Shown here piece by piece: positions 11,068 to 22,924 of a stretch of 64,000 bases of DNA. The translations under genes and the position numbers were made by a program. Position 1 is the first letter of the stretch. Every line of letters begins with the position of its first letter. The stretch covers positions 24,518,501 through 24,582,500 of the forward strand of contig CM069610.1 in the NCBI GenBank assembly GCA_035771175.1, given 5' to 3'. The notes beneath the pieces are model-generated. The model was not told where the DNA came from. It ran no database searches and saw nothing but the letters and a program-made list of their open reading frames with translations. This DNA is from Paratinospora sagittata. Taxonomy: Eukaryota; Streptophyta; Magnoliopsida; Ranunculales; Menispermaceae.

Positions 11068-12254
11068 CTTCTGGAAAATTTTGGCAAATTGCTGGATAGC
11101 CTTATTTTTGAAGAATTAATATTTTGACACTCAAGAACCATTCCATTACCTCAAAACATATTGTATAAGATTAAAAACTTTTAAATAATTCAAAATGCAT
11201 TGAAATTATGATTAAAAACTTTCGAAAAACATATTTTCAAAATGAAATACTATATCGAAGTTATTTTGAAGACTTTGCAAATTTCAGAGTTTTAGTGCTG
11301 AGATTGATCGAGAGGTTACCCTACACACCAAAGATCAAACTAATGCCTTACTTTGGCATGAGATATGTCTTCGTTCTTCTTGCTTTATCTTTGTAGGCTT
11401 CGAAAGCTATTGTTTGATGTGTTCTTGATGCAAGACAATTGATGTGTTCTTTTTTGTTGTGTTATCTTACCGAGACCACTTCATATATACTTACAACTTA
11501 AAACAATGGATAGCCTCTGCAAATCTAAACACAAAAGGGATAAAATGAAGGACTTGCTGATCAACGACGTTATCATCAAGTTAGATTGCAATTTTGATTC
11601 TATTCGAAGCTTGTTTTGACAAATGCAAGAATCAATACTTTCTTCTCTTGAAAAACTCTTTGGAAAGCTCAATCTAACTTGCAAAAATCATGTGTGTTGT
11701 ATTTTTGAAAATCAGAGAATGAGTGTTCTATAAAATTAGAAGTTGCGGGATAAAGGGCAAGAGAGTACAAAATGATTTGAATTCAAAACATTGTTTAATC
11801 TAAAGTTGTTTTGGGCATGCAAGATAATAGGAATCATCTAGGTGTTAGTAAAGAATATTTCAATTAAGATAACCAAGAAAAATTGAGTAAGGAATAGAAA
11901 AATCGAGCAAGCAGAAGTGCCCACATTGTTCTAGTTAGAAATATCAGATTTTTGTCTCAGACGTGGATAGCGTGCTATTGGGTTGTGTATCATGTTCTCA
12001 ATTGACAGATAGCAGGCTATAGCAGATCGATATACACAAACCCGAGAGCTCGTGTTTTACGGACTTTCCGATAGCGTGTTATCGAGGCCTATATCGCGCT
12101 ATTGCCCATTTTACTAAAAATGAAAAGATCACGGCAACAACTTTATAGCGAAGTATCAAAGGGGATAGCGCGGCATAGACAATTTTTCCAAAAAACAAAT
12201 ATTTTGTTATAGAACCCTATCAGCGTGCTATCAACATTGATAGTGCGCTAGTGC
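11068..12254 (-). repeat. Satellite unit M4 (1187 bp)
   Basis: CTTTGGCATGAG/GCTTTATC subtype with the 62-codon + strand frame (11208-11396). No large rearrangement seen. Confidence 0.93.
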
Positions 12255-13441
12255 CTTCAGGAAAATTTTGGCAAATTGCTGGATAGCGTTATTTTTGAAA
12301 AATTAATATTTTGACACTTAAGAACCATTCCATTAACTCAAAACATATTGTATAAGATTAAAAACTTTTAAATAATTCAAAACTCATTGAAATTATGATT
12401 AAAACCTTTCGGAAAATATTTTTTCAAAATGAAATACTATATCGAAGTGATTTTGAAGACTTTGCAGATTTCAGAGTTTTGGTGCTGAGATTGATCGAGA
12501 GGTTACCCTTCACACCAAAGATCAAACTAATACCTTACTTAGGCATGAGATATGTCTTCCTTCTTCTAGCTTTATCTTTGTAGACTTCGAAAGCTATTGT
12601 TTGATGTGTTCTTGATGCAAGACAATTGATGTGTTCTTTTTTGTTGTGTTATCCTTCCGAGACCACTTCATATATACTTACAACTTAAAACAATGGATAG
12701 CCTCTGCAAATCTACGCGCAAAAGGGATAAAATGAAGGACTTGCTGATCAACGACGTAATCATCAAGACAGATTGCAATTTTGATTCTATTCGAAGCTTG
12801 TTTTGACAAATGCAAGAATCAATACTTTCTTCTCTTGAAAAACTTTTTGGAAAGCTCAATCTAACTTGCAAAAATCGTGTGTGTTGTATTTTTGAAAATC
12901 AGAGAATGAGTGTTTTATAAAATTAGAAGTTGCGGGTTAAAGGGCAAGAGAGTACAAAATGATTTGAATTCAAAACATTGTGTAATCTAAAGTTGTTTTG
13001 GGCGTGCGAGACAATGGGAATCATCTAGGTGTTAGTAGAGAATATTTCAATTAAGAGAACCTGGAGAAATTGTATAAGGAATAGAAAAATCGAGCAAGCA
13101 GAAGTGCCCACATTTTTCTCGTTAGAAATATCAGATTTTTTTCTCAGATGTGGATAGCGTGCTATTGGGTTGTGTATCATGTTCTCAATTGACAGATAGC
13201 ACGCTATGGCAGATCGATATACACAAACCCGAGAGCTCGAGTTTTACGGACTTTCCGATAGCGTGTTATCGAGGCCTATAGCGTGCCATTGCCCATTTTA
13301 CTAAAAATGGAAAGATCACGGCAACAGCTTTATAGCGAAGTATCAAAGGGGATAGCGCGCTATAGACAATTTTTCAGAAAAACAAATGTTTTAATGTAGA
13401 ACCCTATCAGCGTGCTATCAACACTGATAGTGCGCTAGTGC
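12255..13441 (-). repeat. Satellite unit M5 (1187 bp)
   Basis: Hybrid of subtypes: it has TTAGGCATGAG together with GCTTTATC. It carries the TTTTAATGTAGAACC variant near 13388, shared with M3 and M6. Confidence 0.93.
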
Positions 13442-14626
13442 CTTCTGGAAAATTTTGGCAAATTGCTGGATTGCCTAATTTTTGTAAAATTAATATTTTG
13501 ACACTCAAGAACCATTCCATTAACTCAAAACATATTGTATAAGATTAAAAACTTTTAAATAATTCCAAACTCATTGAAATTATGATTAAAACCTTTCGGA
13601 AAACATTTTTTCAAAATGAAATACTACATCGAAGTGATTTTGAAGACTTTGCAGATTTCAGAGTTTTAGTGCTGAGATTGATCGAGAGGTTACCCTACAC
13701 ACCAAAGATCAAACTAATGCCTTACTTAGGCATGAGATATGTCTTCGTTCTTCGAGCTTGATCTTTGTAGACTTCGAAAGCTATTGTTTGATGTGTTCTT
13801 GATGCAAGACAATTGATGTGTTCTTTTTTGTTTTGTTATCTTACCGAGACCACTTCATATACTTACAACTTAAAACAATGGATAGCCTCTGCAAATCTAA
13901 GCACAAAAGGGATGAAATGAAGAACTTGCTAATCAACGACGTTATCATCAAGACAGATTCCAATTTTGATTCTATTCGAAGCTTGTTTTGACAAATGCAA
14001 GAATCAATACTTTATTCTCTTGAAAAACTCTTTGGAAAGCTCAATCTAACTTGCAAAAATCGTGTGTGTTGTATTTTTGAAAATCAGAGAATGAGTGTTT
14101 TATAAAATTAGAAGTTGCGGGTTAAAGGGCAAGAGAGTACAAAATGATTTGAATTCAAAACATTGTTTAATCTAAAGTTGTTTTGGGCGTGCGAGACAAT
14201 GGGAATCATCTAGGTGTTAGTAGAGAATATTTCAATTAAGAGAACCTGGAGAAATTGTATAAGGAATAGAAAAATCGAGCAAGCAGAAGTGCCAACATTT
14301 TTCTCGTTAGAAATATCAGATTTTTTTCTCAGATGTGGATAGCGTGCTATTGGGTTGTGTATCATGTTCTCAATTGACAGATAGCACGCTATGGCAGATC
14401 GATATACACAAACCCGAGAGCCCGAGTTTTACGGACTTTCCGATAGCGTGTTATCGAGGCCTATAGCGTGCCATTGCCCATTTTACTAAAAATGGAAAGA
14501 TCACGGCAACAGCTTTATAGCGAAGTATCAAAGGGGATAGAGCGCTATAGAAAATTTTTCAGAAAAACAAATGTTTTAATGTAGAACCCTATCAGCATGC
14601 TATCAACACTGATAGTGCGCTAGTGC
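13442..14626 (-). repeat. Satellite unit M6 (1185 bp)
   Basis: Carries CTGGATTGCCTAATTTTT at its start, shared only with M7. The recurring 67-codon - strand frame is closed by a nonsense change (TTTATTCTC near 14013). Confidence 0.93.
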
Positions 14627-15808
14627 CTTCTGGAAAATTTTGGCAAATTGCTGGATTGCCTAATTTTTGTAAAATTAATTTTTTGACACTCAAGAACCAT
14701 TCCATTAACTCAAAACATATTGTATAAGATTAAAAACTTTTAAATAATTCCAAACTCATTGAAATTATGATTAAAACCTTTCGGAAAACATTTTTTCAAA
14801 ATGAAATACTATATCGAAGTGATTTTGAAGACTTTGCAGATTTCAGAGTTTTAGTGCTGAGATTGATCGAGAGGTTACCCTACACACCAAAGATCAAACT
14901 AATGCCTTACTTAGGCATGAGATATGTCTTCGTTCTTCGAGCTTGATCTTTCTAGACTTCGAAAGCTATTGTTTGATGTGTTCTTGATGCAAGACAATTG
15001 ATGTGTTCTTTTTTGTTTTGTTATCTTATCGAGACCACTTCATATACTTACAACTTAAAACAATGGATAGCCTCTGCAAATCTAAGCACAAAAGGGATAA
15101 AATGAAGAACTTGCTAATCAACGACGTTATCATCAAGACAGATTCCAATTTTGATTCTATTCGAAGCTTGTTTTGACAAATTCAAGAATCAATACTTTAT
15201 TCTCATGAAAAACTCTTTGGAAAGCTCAATCTAACTTGCAAAAATCGTGTGTGTGTATTTTTGAAAATCAGAGAATGAGTGTTTCATAAAATTAGAAGTT
15301 GCGGGTTAAAAGGCAAGAGAGTGCAAAATTATTTGAATTCAAAACATTGTTTAATCTAAAGTTATTTTGGGCGTGCGAGACAGTGGGAATCATCTAGGTG
15401 TAAGTAGAGAATATTTCAATTAAGATAACCTGGAGAAACTGTATAAGGAATAGAAAAATCGAGCAAGCAGAAGTTCCCATTTTTCTCGTTAGAAATATCA
15501 GATTTTTTTCTCAGACGTGGATAGCGTGCTATTGGGTTGTGTATCATGTTCTCAATTGACAGATAGCAGGCTATAGCAGATTGATATACACAAACCCGAG
15601 AGCTCGTGTTTTACGGACTTTGCGATAGCGTGTTATCGAGGCCTATAGCGCGCTATTGCCCATTTTACTAAAAATGGAAAGATCACGGCAACACCTTTAT
15701 AGCGAAGTATCAACGGGGATAGCGCGCTATAGGAAATTTTTCAGAAAAACAAATGTTTTATTATAGAACCCTATCAGCGTGCTATCAACACTGATAGTGC
15801 GCTAGTGC
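14627..15808 (-). repeat. Satellite unit M7 (1182 bp)
   Basis: Close relative of M6 in its first half. It has a 2-bp loss in the GTGTGTGTT tract near 15250 and the same nonsense change in the recurring frame. Confidence 0.93.
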
Positions 15809-16994
15809 CTTCAGGAAAATTTTGGCAAATTGCTGGATAGCGTCATTTTTGAAAAATTAATATTTTGACACTTAAGAACCATTCCTCTAACTCAAAACAT
15901 ATTGTATAAGATTAAAAACTTTTAAATAATTCAAAACTCATTGAAATTATGATTAAAACGTTTCGAAAAACATTTTTTCAAAATGAAATACTATATCGAA
16001 GTGATTTTGAAGACTTTGCAGATTTCAGAGTTTTAGTGCTGAAATTGATCGAGAGGTTACCCTACACACCAAAGATCAAACTAATGCCTTACTTAGGCAT
16101 GAGATATGTCTTCGTTCTTTTAGCTTGATCTTTGTAGACTTCGAAAGCTATTGTTTTGATGTGTTCTTGATGCAAGACAATTGATGTGTTCTTTTTGGTT
16201 GTGTTATCTTACCGAGACCACTTCATATATACTTACAACTTAAAACAATGGATAGCCTCTTCAAATCTAAGCAGAAAAGGGATAAAATGAAGGACTTGCT
16301 GATCAACGACCTTATCATCAAGACAGATTGCAATTTTGATTCTATTCGAAGCTTGTTTTGACAAATGCAAAAATCAATACTTTCTTCTCTTGAAAAACTC
16401 TTTGGAAAGCTCAATCTAACTTGCAAAAATCGTGTGTGTGTATTTTTGAAAATCAGAGAATGAGTGTTTTATAAAATTAGAAGTTGCGGGTTAAAGGGCA
16501 AGAGAGTACAAAATGATTTGAATTCAAAACATTGTTTAATCTAAAGTTGTTTTGGGCGTGCGAGACAATGGGAATCATCTAGGTGTTAGTAGAGAATATT
16601 TCAATTAAGATAACCTGGAGAAATTGTATAAGGAATAGAAAAATCGAGCAAGCAGAAGTGCCCACATTTTTCTCGGTAAAAATATCAGATTTTTTTCTCA
16701 GACGTGGATAGCGTGCTATTGGGTTGTGTATCATGATCTCAATTGACAGATAGCATGCTATAGCAGATCGATATACACAAACCCGAGAGCTCGAGTTTTA
16801 CGGACTTTCCGATACCGTGTTATCGAGGCCTATAGCGCTATTGCCCATTTTACTAAAAATGGAAAGATCACGGCAACAACTTTATAGCGAAGTATCAATG
16901 GGGATTAGCGCGGTATAGACAATTTTTCAGAAAAACCAATGTTTTGTTATAGAACCCTATCAGCGTGCTATCAACACTGATAGTGCGCTAGTGC
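15809..16994 (-). repeat. Satellite unit M8 (1186 bp)
   Basis: Site D has lost one GC pair (CTATAGCGCTATTG near 16830), and an extra T precedes site F (GGGGATTAGCGCGG near 16905). These small changes alter the otherwise fixed site spacing in this unit. Confidence 0.92.
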
Positions 16995-18179
16995 CTTCTG
17001 AAAAATTTTGGCAAACTGCTAGATAGCCTTATTTTTGCATAATTAATATTTTGACACTCAAGAACCATTCCATTAACTCAAAACATATTGTATAAGATGA
17101 AAAACTTTTAAATAATTCAAAACTCATTTAAATTATGATTAAAAACTTTCGGAAAACATTTTTTCAAAATGAAATACTATATCGAAGTGGTTTCGAAGAG
17201 TTTGCAAATTTCAGAGTTTTAGTGCTGAGATTGATCGAGAGGTTACCCTACACACCAAAGATCAAACTAATGCCTTACTTAGGCATGCGATATGTCTTTG
17301 TTCTTTTAGCTTGATCTTTGTAGACTTCGAAAGCTATTGTTTTGATGTGTTCTTGATGCAAGACAATTGATGTGTTCTTTTTTGTTGTGTTATCTTACCG
17401 AGACCACTTCATATACTTACAACTTAAAACAATGGATAGCCTCTGCAAATCTAAGCACAAAAGGGATAAAATGAAGAACTTGCTGATCAACGACGTTATC
17501 ATCAAGACAGATTGCAATTTTGATTCTATTCGAAGCTTGTTTTGACAAATGCAACAATCAATACTTTATTCTCTTTAAAAACTCTGTGGAAAGCTCAATC
17601 TAACTTGCAAAAATCGTGTGTGTGTATTTTTTAAAATCAGAGAATGAGTGTTTCATAAAATTAGAAGTTGCGGGTTAAAAGGCAAGAGAGTACAAAATTA
17701 TTTGAATTCAAAACATTGTTTAATCTAAAGTTATTTTGGGCGTGCGAGACAGTGGGAATCATCTAGGTGTAAGTAGAGAGTATTTCAATTAAGATAACCT
17801 GGAGAAATTGTATAAGGAATAGAAAAATCGAGCAAGCAGAAGTGCCCACATTATTCTCGTTAGAAATATCAGATTTTTTTCACAGACGTGGATAGCGTGC
17901 TATTGGGTTGTGTATCATGTTCTCAATTGACAGATAGTAGGCTATAGCAGATCGATATGCACAAACCTGAGAGCTCGTGTTTTACGGACTTTCCGATAGC
18001 GTGTTATCGAGGCCTATAGCGCGCTATTGCCCATTTTACTAAAACTGGAAAGATCACGGCAACAGCTTTATAGCGAAGTATCAAAGGGGATAGCGCGCTA
18101 TAGGAAATTTTTCAGAAAAACAAATGTTTTATTATAGAACCCTATCAGCGTGCTATCAACACTGATAGTGCGCTAGTGG
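16995..18179 (-). repeat. Satellite unit M9 (1185 bp)
   Basis: The recurring 67-codon frame is broken by TTTATTCTC and a neighbouring CTTTAAAAA change near 17570. Site B reads ATAGTAGGCTAT. Confidence 0.92.
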
Positions 18180-19367
18180 CTTCAGGAAAATTTTGGTAAA
18201 TTGCTGGATAGCCTTATTTTTGAAAAATTAATATTTTGACACTTAAGAACCATTCCATTAACTCAAAACATATTGTATAAGATTAAAAACTTTTAAATAA
18301 TTCAAAACTCATTGAAATTATGATTAAAACCTTTCGAAAAACATTTTTTCAAAATGAAATACTATATCGAAGTGATTTTGAAGACTTTGCAGATTTCAGA
18401 GTTTTAGTGCTGAGATTGATCGAGAGGTTACCCTACATACCAAAGATCAAACTAATGCCTTACATAGGCATGAGATATGTCTTCGTTCTTTTAGCTTGAT
18501 CTTTGTAGACTTCGAAAGCTATTGTTTTGATGTGTTCTTGATCCAAGACAATTGATGTGTTCTTTTTGGTTGTGTTGTCATACCGAGACCACTTCATATA
18601 TACTTACAACTTAAAACAATTGATAGCCTCTTCAAATCTAAGCCCAAAAGGGATAAAATGAAGGACTTGCTGATCAACGACCTTATCATCAAGACAGATT
18701 GCAATTTTGATTCTATTCGAAGCTTGTTTTGACAAATGCAAAAATCAATACTTTCTTCTCTTGAAAAACTCTTTGGAAAGCTCAATCTAACTTGCAAAAA
18801 TCGTGTGTGTTGTATTTTTGAAAATCAGAGCATGAGTGTTTCATAAAATTAGAAGTTGCGGGTTAAAAGGCAAGAGAGTACAAAATTATTTGAATTCAAA
18901 ACATTGTTTAATCTAAAGTTGTTTTGGGCGTGCGAGACAGTGGGAATCATCTAGGTGTTAGTAGAGAATATTTCAATTAAGATAACTTGGAGAAATTGTA
19001 TAAGGAATAGAAAAATCGAGCAAGCAGAAGTGCCCACATTTTTCCCGTTAGAAATATCATATTTTTTTCTCAGACGTGGATAGCGTGCTATTGGGTTGTG
19101 TATCATGTTCTCAATTGACAGATAGCAGGCTATAGCAGGTCGATATATACAAACCCGAGAGCTCGTGTTTTACGGACTTTCCGATAGCGTGTTATCGAGG
19201 CCTATAGCGCGCTATTGCCCATTTTACTAGAAATGGAAAGATCACGGCAACAGCTTTATAGCGAAGTATCAAAGTGGATAGCGCGCTATAGGAAATTTTT
19301 CAGAAAAACAAATGTTTTATTATAGAACCATATCAGCGTACTATCAACACTGATAGTGCGCTAGTGC
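18180..19367 (-). repeat. Satellite unit M10 (1188 bp)
   Basis: Shares AAATGCAAAAATCAATAC and GACCTTATCATC with M8, two units to the left. The landmark at its left edge reads GCGCTAGTGG. Confidence 0.92.
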
Positions 19368-20553
19368 CTTCAGGAAAATTTTGGCAAATTGCTGGATAGC
19401 CTTATTTTTGAAAAATTAATATTTTGACACTCAAGAACCATTCCATTAACTCAAAACATATTCTATAAGATTAAAAACTTTTAAATAATTCAAAACTCAT
19501 TGAAATTATGATTAAAACCTTTCGGAAAACATTTTTTCAAAATGAAATACTATATCGAAGTGATTTTGAAGACTTTGCAGATTTCAGAGTTTTAGTGCTT
19601 GGATTGATCGAGAGGTTACCCTACAAACCAAAGATCAAACTAATGCCTTACTTAGGCATGAGATATGTCTTCGCTCTTTTAGCTTGATCTTTGTAGACTT
19701 CGAAAACTATTTTTTGATGTCTTCTTGATGCAAGACAATTGATGTGTTTTTTTTTGTTGTGTTATCTTACCGAGACCACTTCATATATACTTACAACTTA
19801 AAACAATGGATAGCCTCTTCAAATCTACGCGCAAAAGGGATAAAATGAAGGACTTGCTGATCAACGACGTTATCATCAAGACAGATTGCAATTTTGATTC
19901 TATTCGAAGCTTGTTTTGACAAATGCAAGAATCAATACTTTCTTCTCTTGAAAAACTCTTTGGAAAGCTCAATCTAACTTGCAAAAATCGTGTGTGTTGT
20001 ATTTTTGAAAATCAGAGAATGAGTGTTTTATAAAATTAGAAGTTGCGGGTTAAAGGGCAAGAGAGTACAAAATGATTTGAATTCAAAACATTGTTAAATC
20101 TAAAGTTGTTTTGGGCATGCGAGACAAGAGGAATGATATAGGTGTTAGTAGAGAATATTACAATTAAGATAACCTGAAAAAATTGTGTAACGAATAGAAA
20201 AATCGAGCAAGCAGAAGTGCCCACATTGTTCTAGTTATAAATATCAAATTTTTGTCTCAGACGTGGATAGCGTGCTATTGGGTTGTGTATCATGTTCTCA
20301 ATTGACAGATAGCACGCTATAGCAGATCGATATACACAAACCCGAGAGCTCGAGCTTCACGGACTTTCCGATAGCGTGTTATCGAGTCCTATATCGCGCT
20401 ATTGCCCATTTTACTAAAAATGAAAAGATCACGGCAACAGCTTTATAGCGAAGTATCAAAGGGGATAGCGCGGTATAGACAATTTTTCCAAAAAACAAAT
20501 GTTTTGTTATAGAACCTATCAGCGTGCTATCAACACTGATAGTGCGCTAGTGC
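19368..20553 (-). repeat. Satellite unit M11 (1186 bp)
   Basis: The second half matches M2 (AGACAAGAGGAAT, ACGAATAG variants) at a distance of nine units. Frames at 19781-19984 and 20036-20224 are the recurring ones. Confidence 0.93.
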
Positions 20554-21740
20554 CTTCAGGAAAATTTTGGCAAATTGCTGGATAGCGTTATTTTTGAAAA
20601 ATTAATATTTTGACACTTAAGAACCATTCCATTAACTCAAAACATATTGTATAAGATTAAAAACTTTTAAATAATTCAAAACTCATTGAAATTATGATTA
20701 AAACCTTTCGGAAAACATTTTTTCAAAATAAAATACTATATCGAAGTGATTTTGAAGACTTTGCAGATTTTAGAGTTTTGGTGCTGAGATTGATCGAGAG
20801 GTTACCCTACACACCAAAGATCAAACTAATGCCTTACTTTGGCATGAGATATGTCTTCGTTCTTCTAGCTTTATCTTTGTAGACTTCGAAAGCTATTGTT
20901 TGATGTGTTCTTGATGCAAGACAATTGATGTGTTCTTTTTTGTTTTGTTATCTTACCGAGACCACTTCATATATACTTACAACTAAAAACAATGGATAGC
21001 CTCTGCAAATCTAAGCACAAAAGGGATGAAATGAAGGACTTGCTTATCAACGACGTTATCATCAAGTTAGATTGCAATTTTGATTCTATTCGAAGCTTGT
21101 TTTGACAAATGGAAGAATCAATACTTTCTTCATTTGAAAAACTCTTTGGAAAGCTCAATCTAACTTGCAAAAATCGTGTGTGTTGTATTTTTGAATATCA
21201 GAGAATGAGTGTTTTATAAAATTAGAAGTTGCGGGTTAAAGGGTAAGAGAGTACAAAATGATTTGAATTCAAAACATTGTTTAATGTAAAGTTGTTTTGG
21301 GCATGCGAGACAATAGGAATCATATAGGTGTTAGTAGAGAATATTTTAATTAAGATAACCTGAAAAAATTGTGTAAGGAATAGAAAAATCGAGCAAGCAG
21401 AAGTGCCCACATTGTTCTAGTTAGAAATATCAGATTTTTGTCTCAGACGTGGATAGCGTGCTATTGGGTTGTGTATCATGTTCTCAATTGACAGATAGCA
21501 GGCTATAGCAGATCGATATACACAAACCCGAGAGCTCGAGTTTTACGGACTTTCCGATAGCGTGTTATCGAGGCCTATAGCGCGCTATTGCCCATTTTAC
21601 TAAAAATGGAAAGATCACGGCAACTGCTTTATAGCGAAGTATCAAAGGGGATAGCGCGCTATAGGAAATTTTTCAGAAAAACAAATGTTTTATTATAGAA
21701 CCCTATCAGCGTGCTATCAACACTGATAGTGCGCTAGTGC
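20554..21740 (-). repeat. Satellite unit M12 (1187 bp)
   Basis: A good reference copy. Its first part and frame region match M3, nine units to the left. It carries a TTTTATAAAA palindrome at 21212-21221 and a TTTGAATTCAAA palindrome with an EcoRI site at 21262-21273, both present once in almost every unit. Confidence 0.93.
21453..21737 (-). repeat. Eight-site palindrome cluster in unit M12 (reference)
   Basis: Sites as read on the + strand: A 21453 ATAGCGTGCTAT, B 21495 ATAGCAGGCTAT, C 21557 ATAGCGTGTTAT, D 21577 ATAGCGCGCTAT, E 21631 ATAGCGAAGTAT, F 21651 ATAGCGCGCTAT, G 21706 TCAGCGTGCTAT, H 21726 ATAGTGCGCTAG. D and F are perfect 12-bp palindromes; the others keep most of the dyad. C-D, E-F and G-H are each 20 bp apart, joined by TATC-N8-ATAG, and the pairs repeat at 74 and 75 bp. 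The spacers after D and F are also alike (ATTTT-N-C-N2-AAAA), so this is a degenerate internal tandem repeat. Confidence 0.85.
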
Positions 21741-22924
21741 CTTCAGGAAAATTTGGCAAATTGCTGGATAGCCTTATTTTTGAAAAATTGATATTTTGAC
21801 ACTCAAGAACAATTCCATTAACTCAAAACATGTTGTATAAGATTAAAAACTTTTAAATAATTCAAAACTCATTGAAATTATGATTAAAACCTTTCGGAAA
21901 ACATTTTTTCAAAATGAAATACTATATCGAAGTGATTTTGAAGACTTTGCAGATTTCAGAGTTTTATTGCTGAGATTGATCGAGAGGTTACCCTACACAC
22001 CAAAGATCAAACTAATGCCTTACTTAGGCATGAGATATGTCTTCGTTCTTCGAGCTTGATCTTTGTAGACTTCGAAAGCTATTGATTGATGTGTTCTTGA
22101 TGCAAGACAATTGATGTGTTCTTTTTTGTTGTGTTATCTTACCGAGACCACTTCATATACTTACAACTTAAAACAATGGATAGCCTCTGCAAATCTAAGC
22201 ACAAAAGGGATAAAATGAAGAACTTGCTGATCAACGACGTTATCATCAAGACAGATTGCAATTTTGATTCTATTCGAAGCTTGTTTTGACAAATGCAAGA
22301 ATCAATACTTTATTCTCTTGAAAAACTCTTTGGAAAGCTCAATCTAACTTGCAAAAATCGTGTGTGTTGTATTTTTGAAAATCAGAGAATGAGTGTTTTA
22401 TAAAATTAGAAGTTGCGGGTTAAAGGGCAAGAGAGTACAAAATGATTTGAATTCAAAACATTGTTCAATCTAAAGTTGTTTTGGGCGTGCGAGACAGTGG
22501 GAATCATCTAGGTGTTAGTAGAGAATATTTCAATTAAGATAACCTGGAGAAATTGTATAACGAATAGAAAAATCGAGCAAGCAGAAGTGCCCACATTTTT
22601 CTCGTTAGAAATATCAGATTTTTTTCTCAGACGTGGATAGCGTGCTATTGGGTTGTGTATCATGTTCTCAATTGATATATAGCAGGCTATAGCAGATCGA
22701 TATACACAAACCCGAGAGCTCGAGTTTTACGGACTTTCCGATAGCGTGTTATCGAGGCCTATAGCGCGCTATTGCCAATTTTACTAAAAATGGAAAGATC
22801 ACGGCAACTGCTTTATAGCGAAGTATCAAAGGGGATAGCGCGCTATAGGCAATTTTTCAGAAAAATAAATGTTTTATTATAGAACCCTATCAGCGTGCTA
22901 TCAACACTGATAGTGCGCTAGTGC
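21741..22924 (-). repeat. Satellite unit M13 (1184 bp)
   Basis: Carries the short hairpin ATGCCT-TACTT-AGGCAT at 22015-22031. The recurring 67-codon frame has the TTTATTCTC nonsense change near 22311. Confidence 0.93.

Noticed and set aside
21225..21245. CENP-B box
   Set aside because: GTTGCGGG looked suggestive, but the required TTCG and A at the right distances are missing.
21453..21737. CRISPR-like repeat-spacer array
   Set aside because: The sites are 12-bp degenerate dyads with unequal gaps, and the spacers are the same in every unit. No cas genes.
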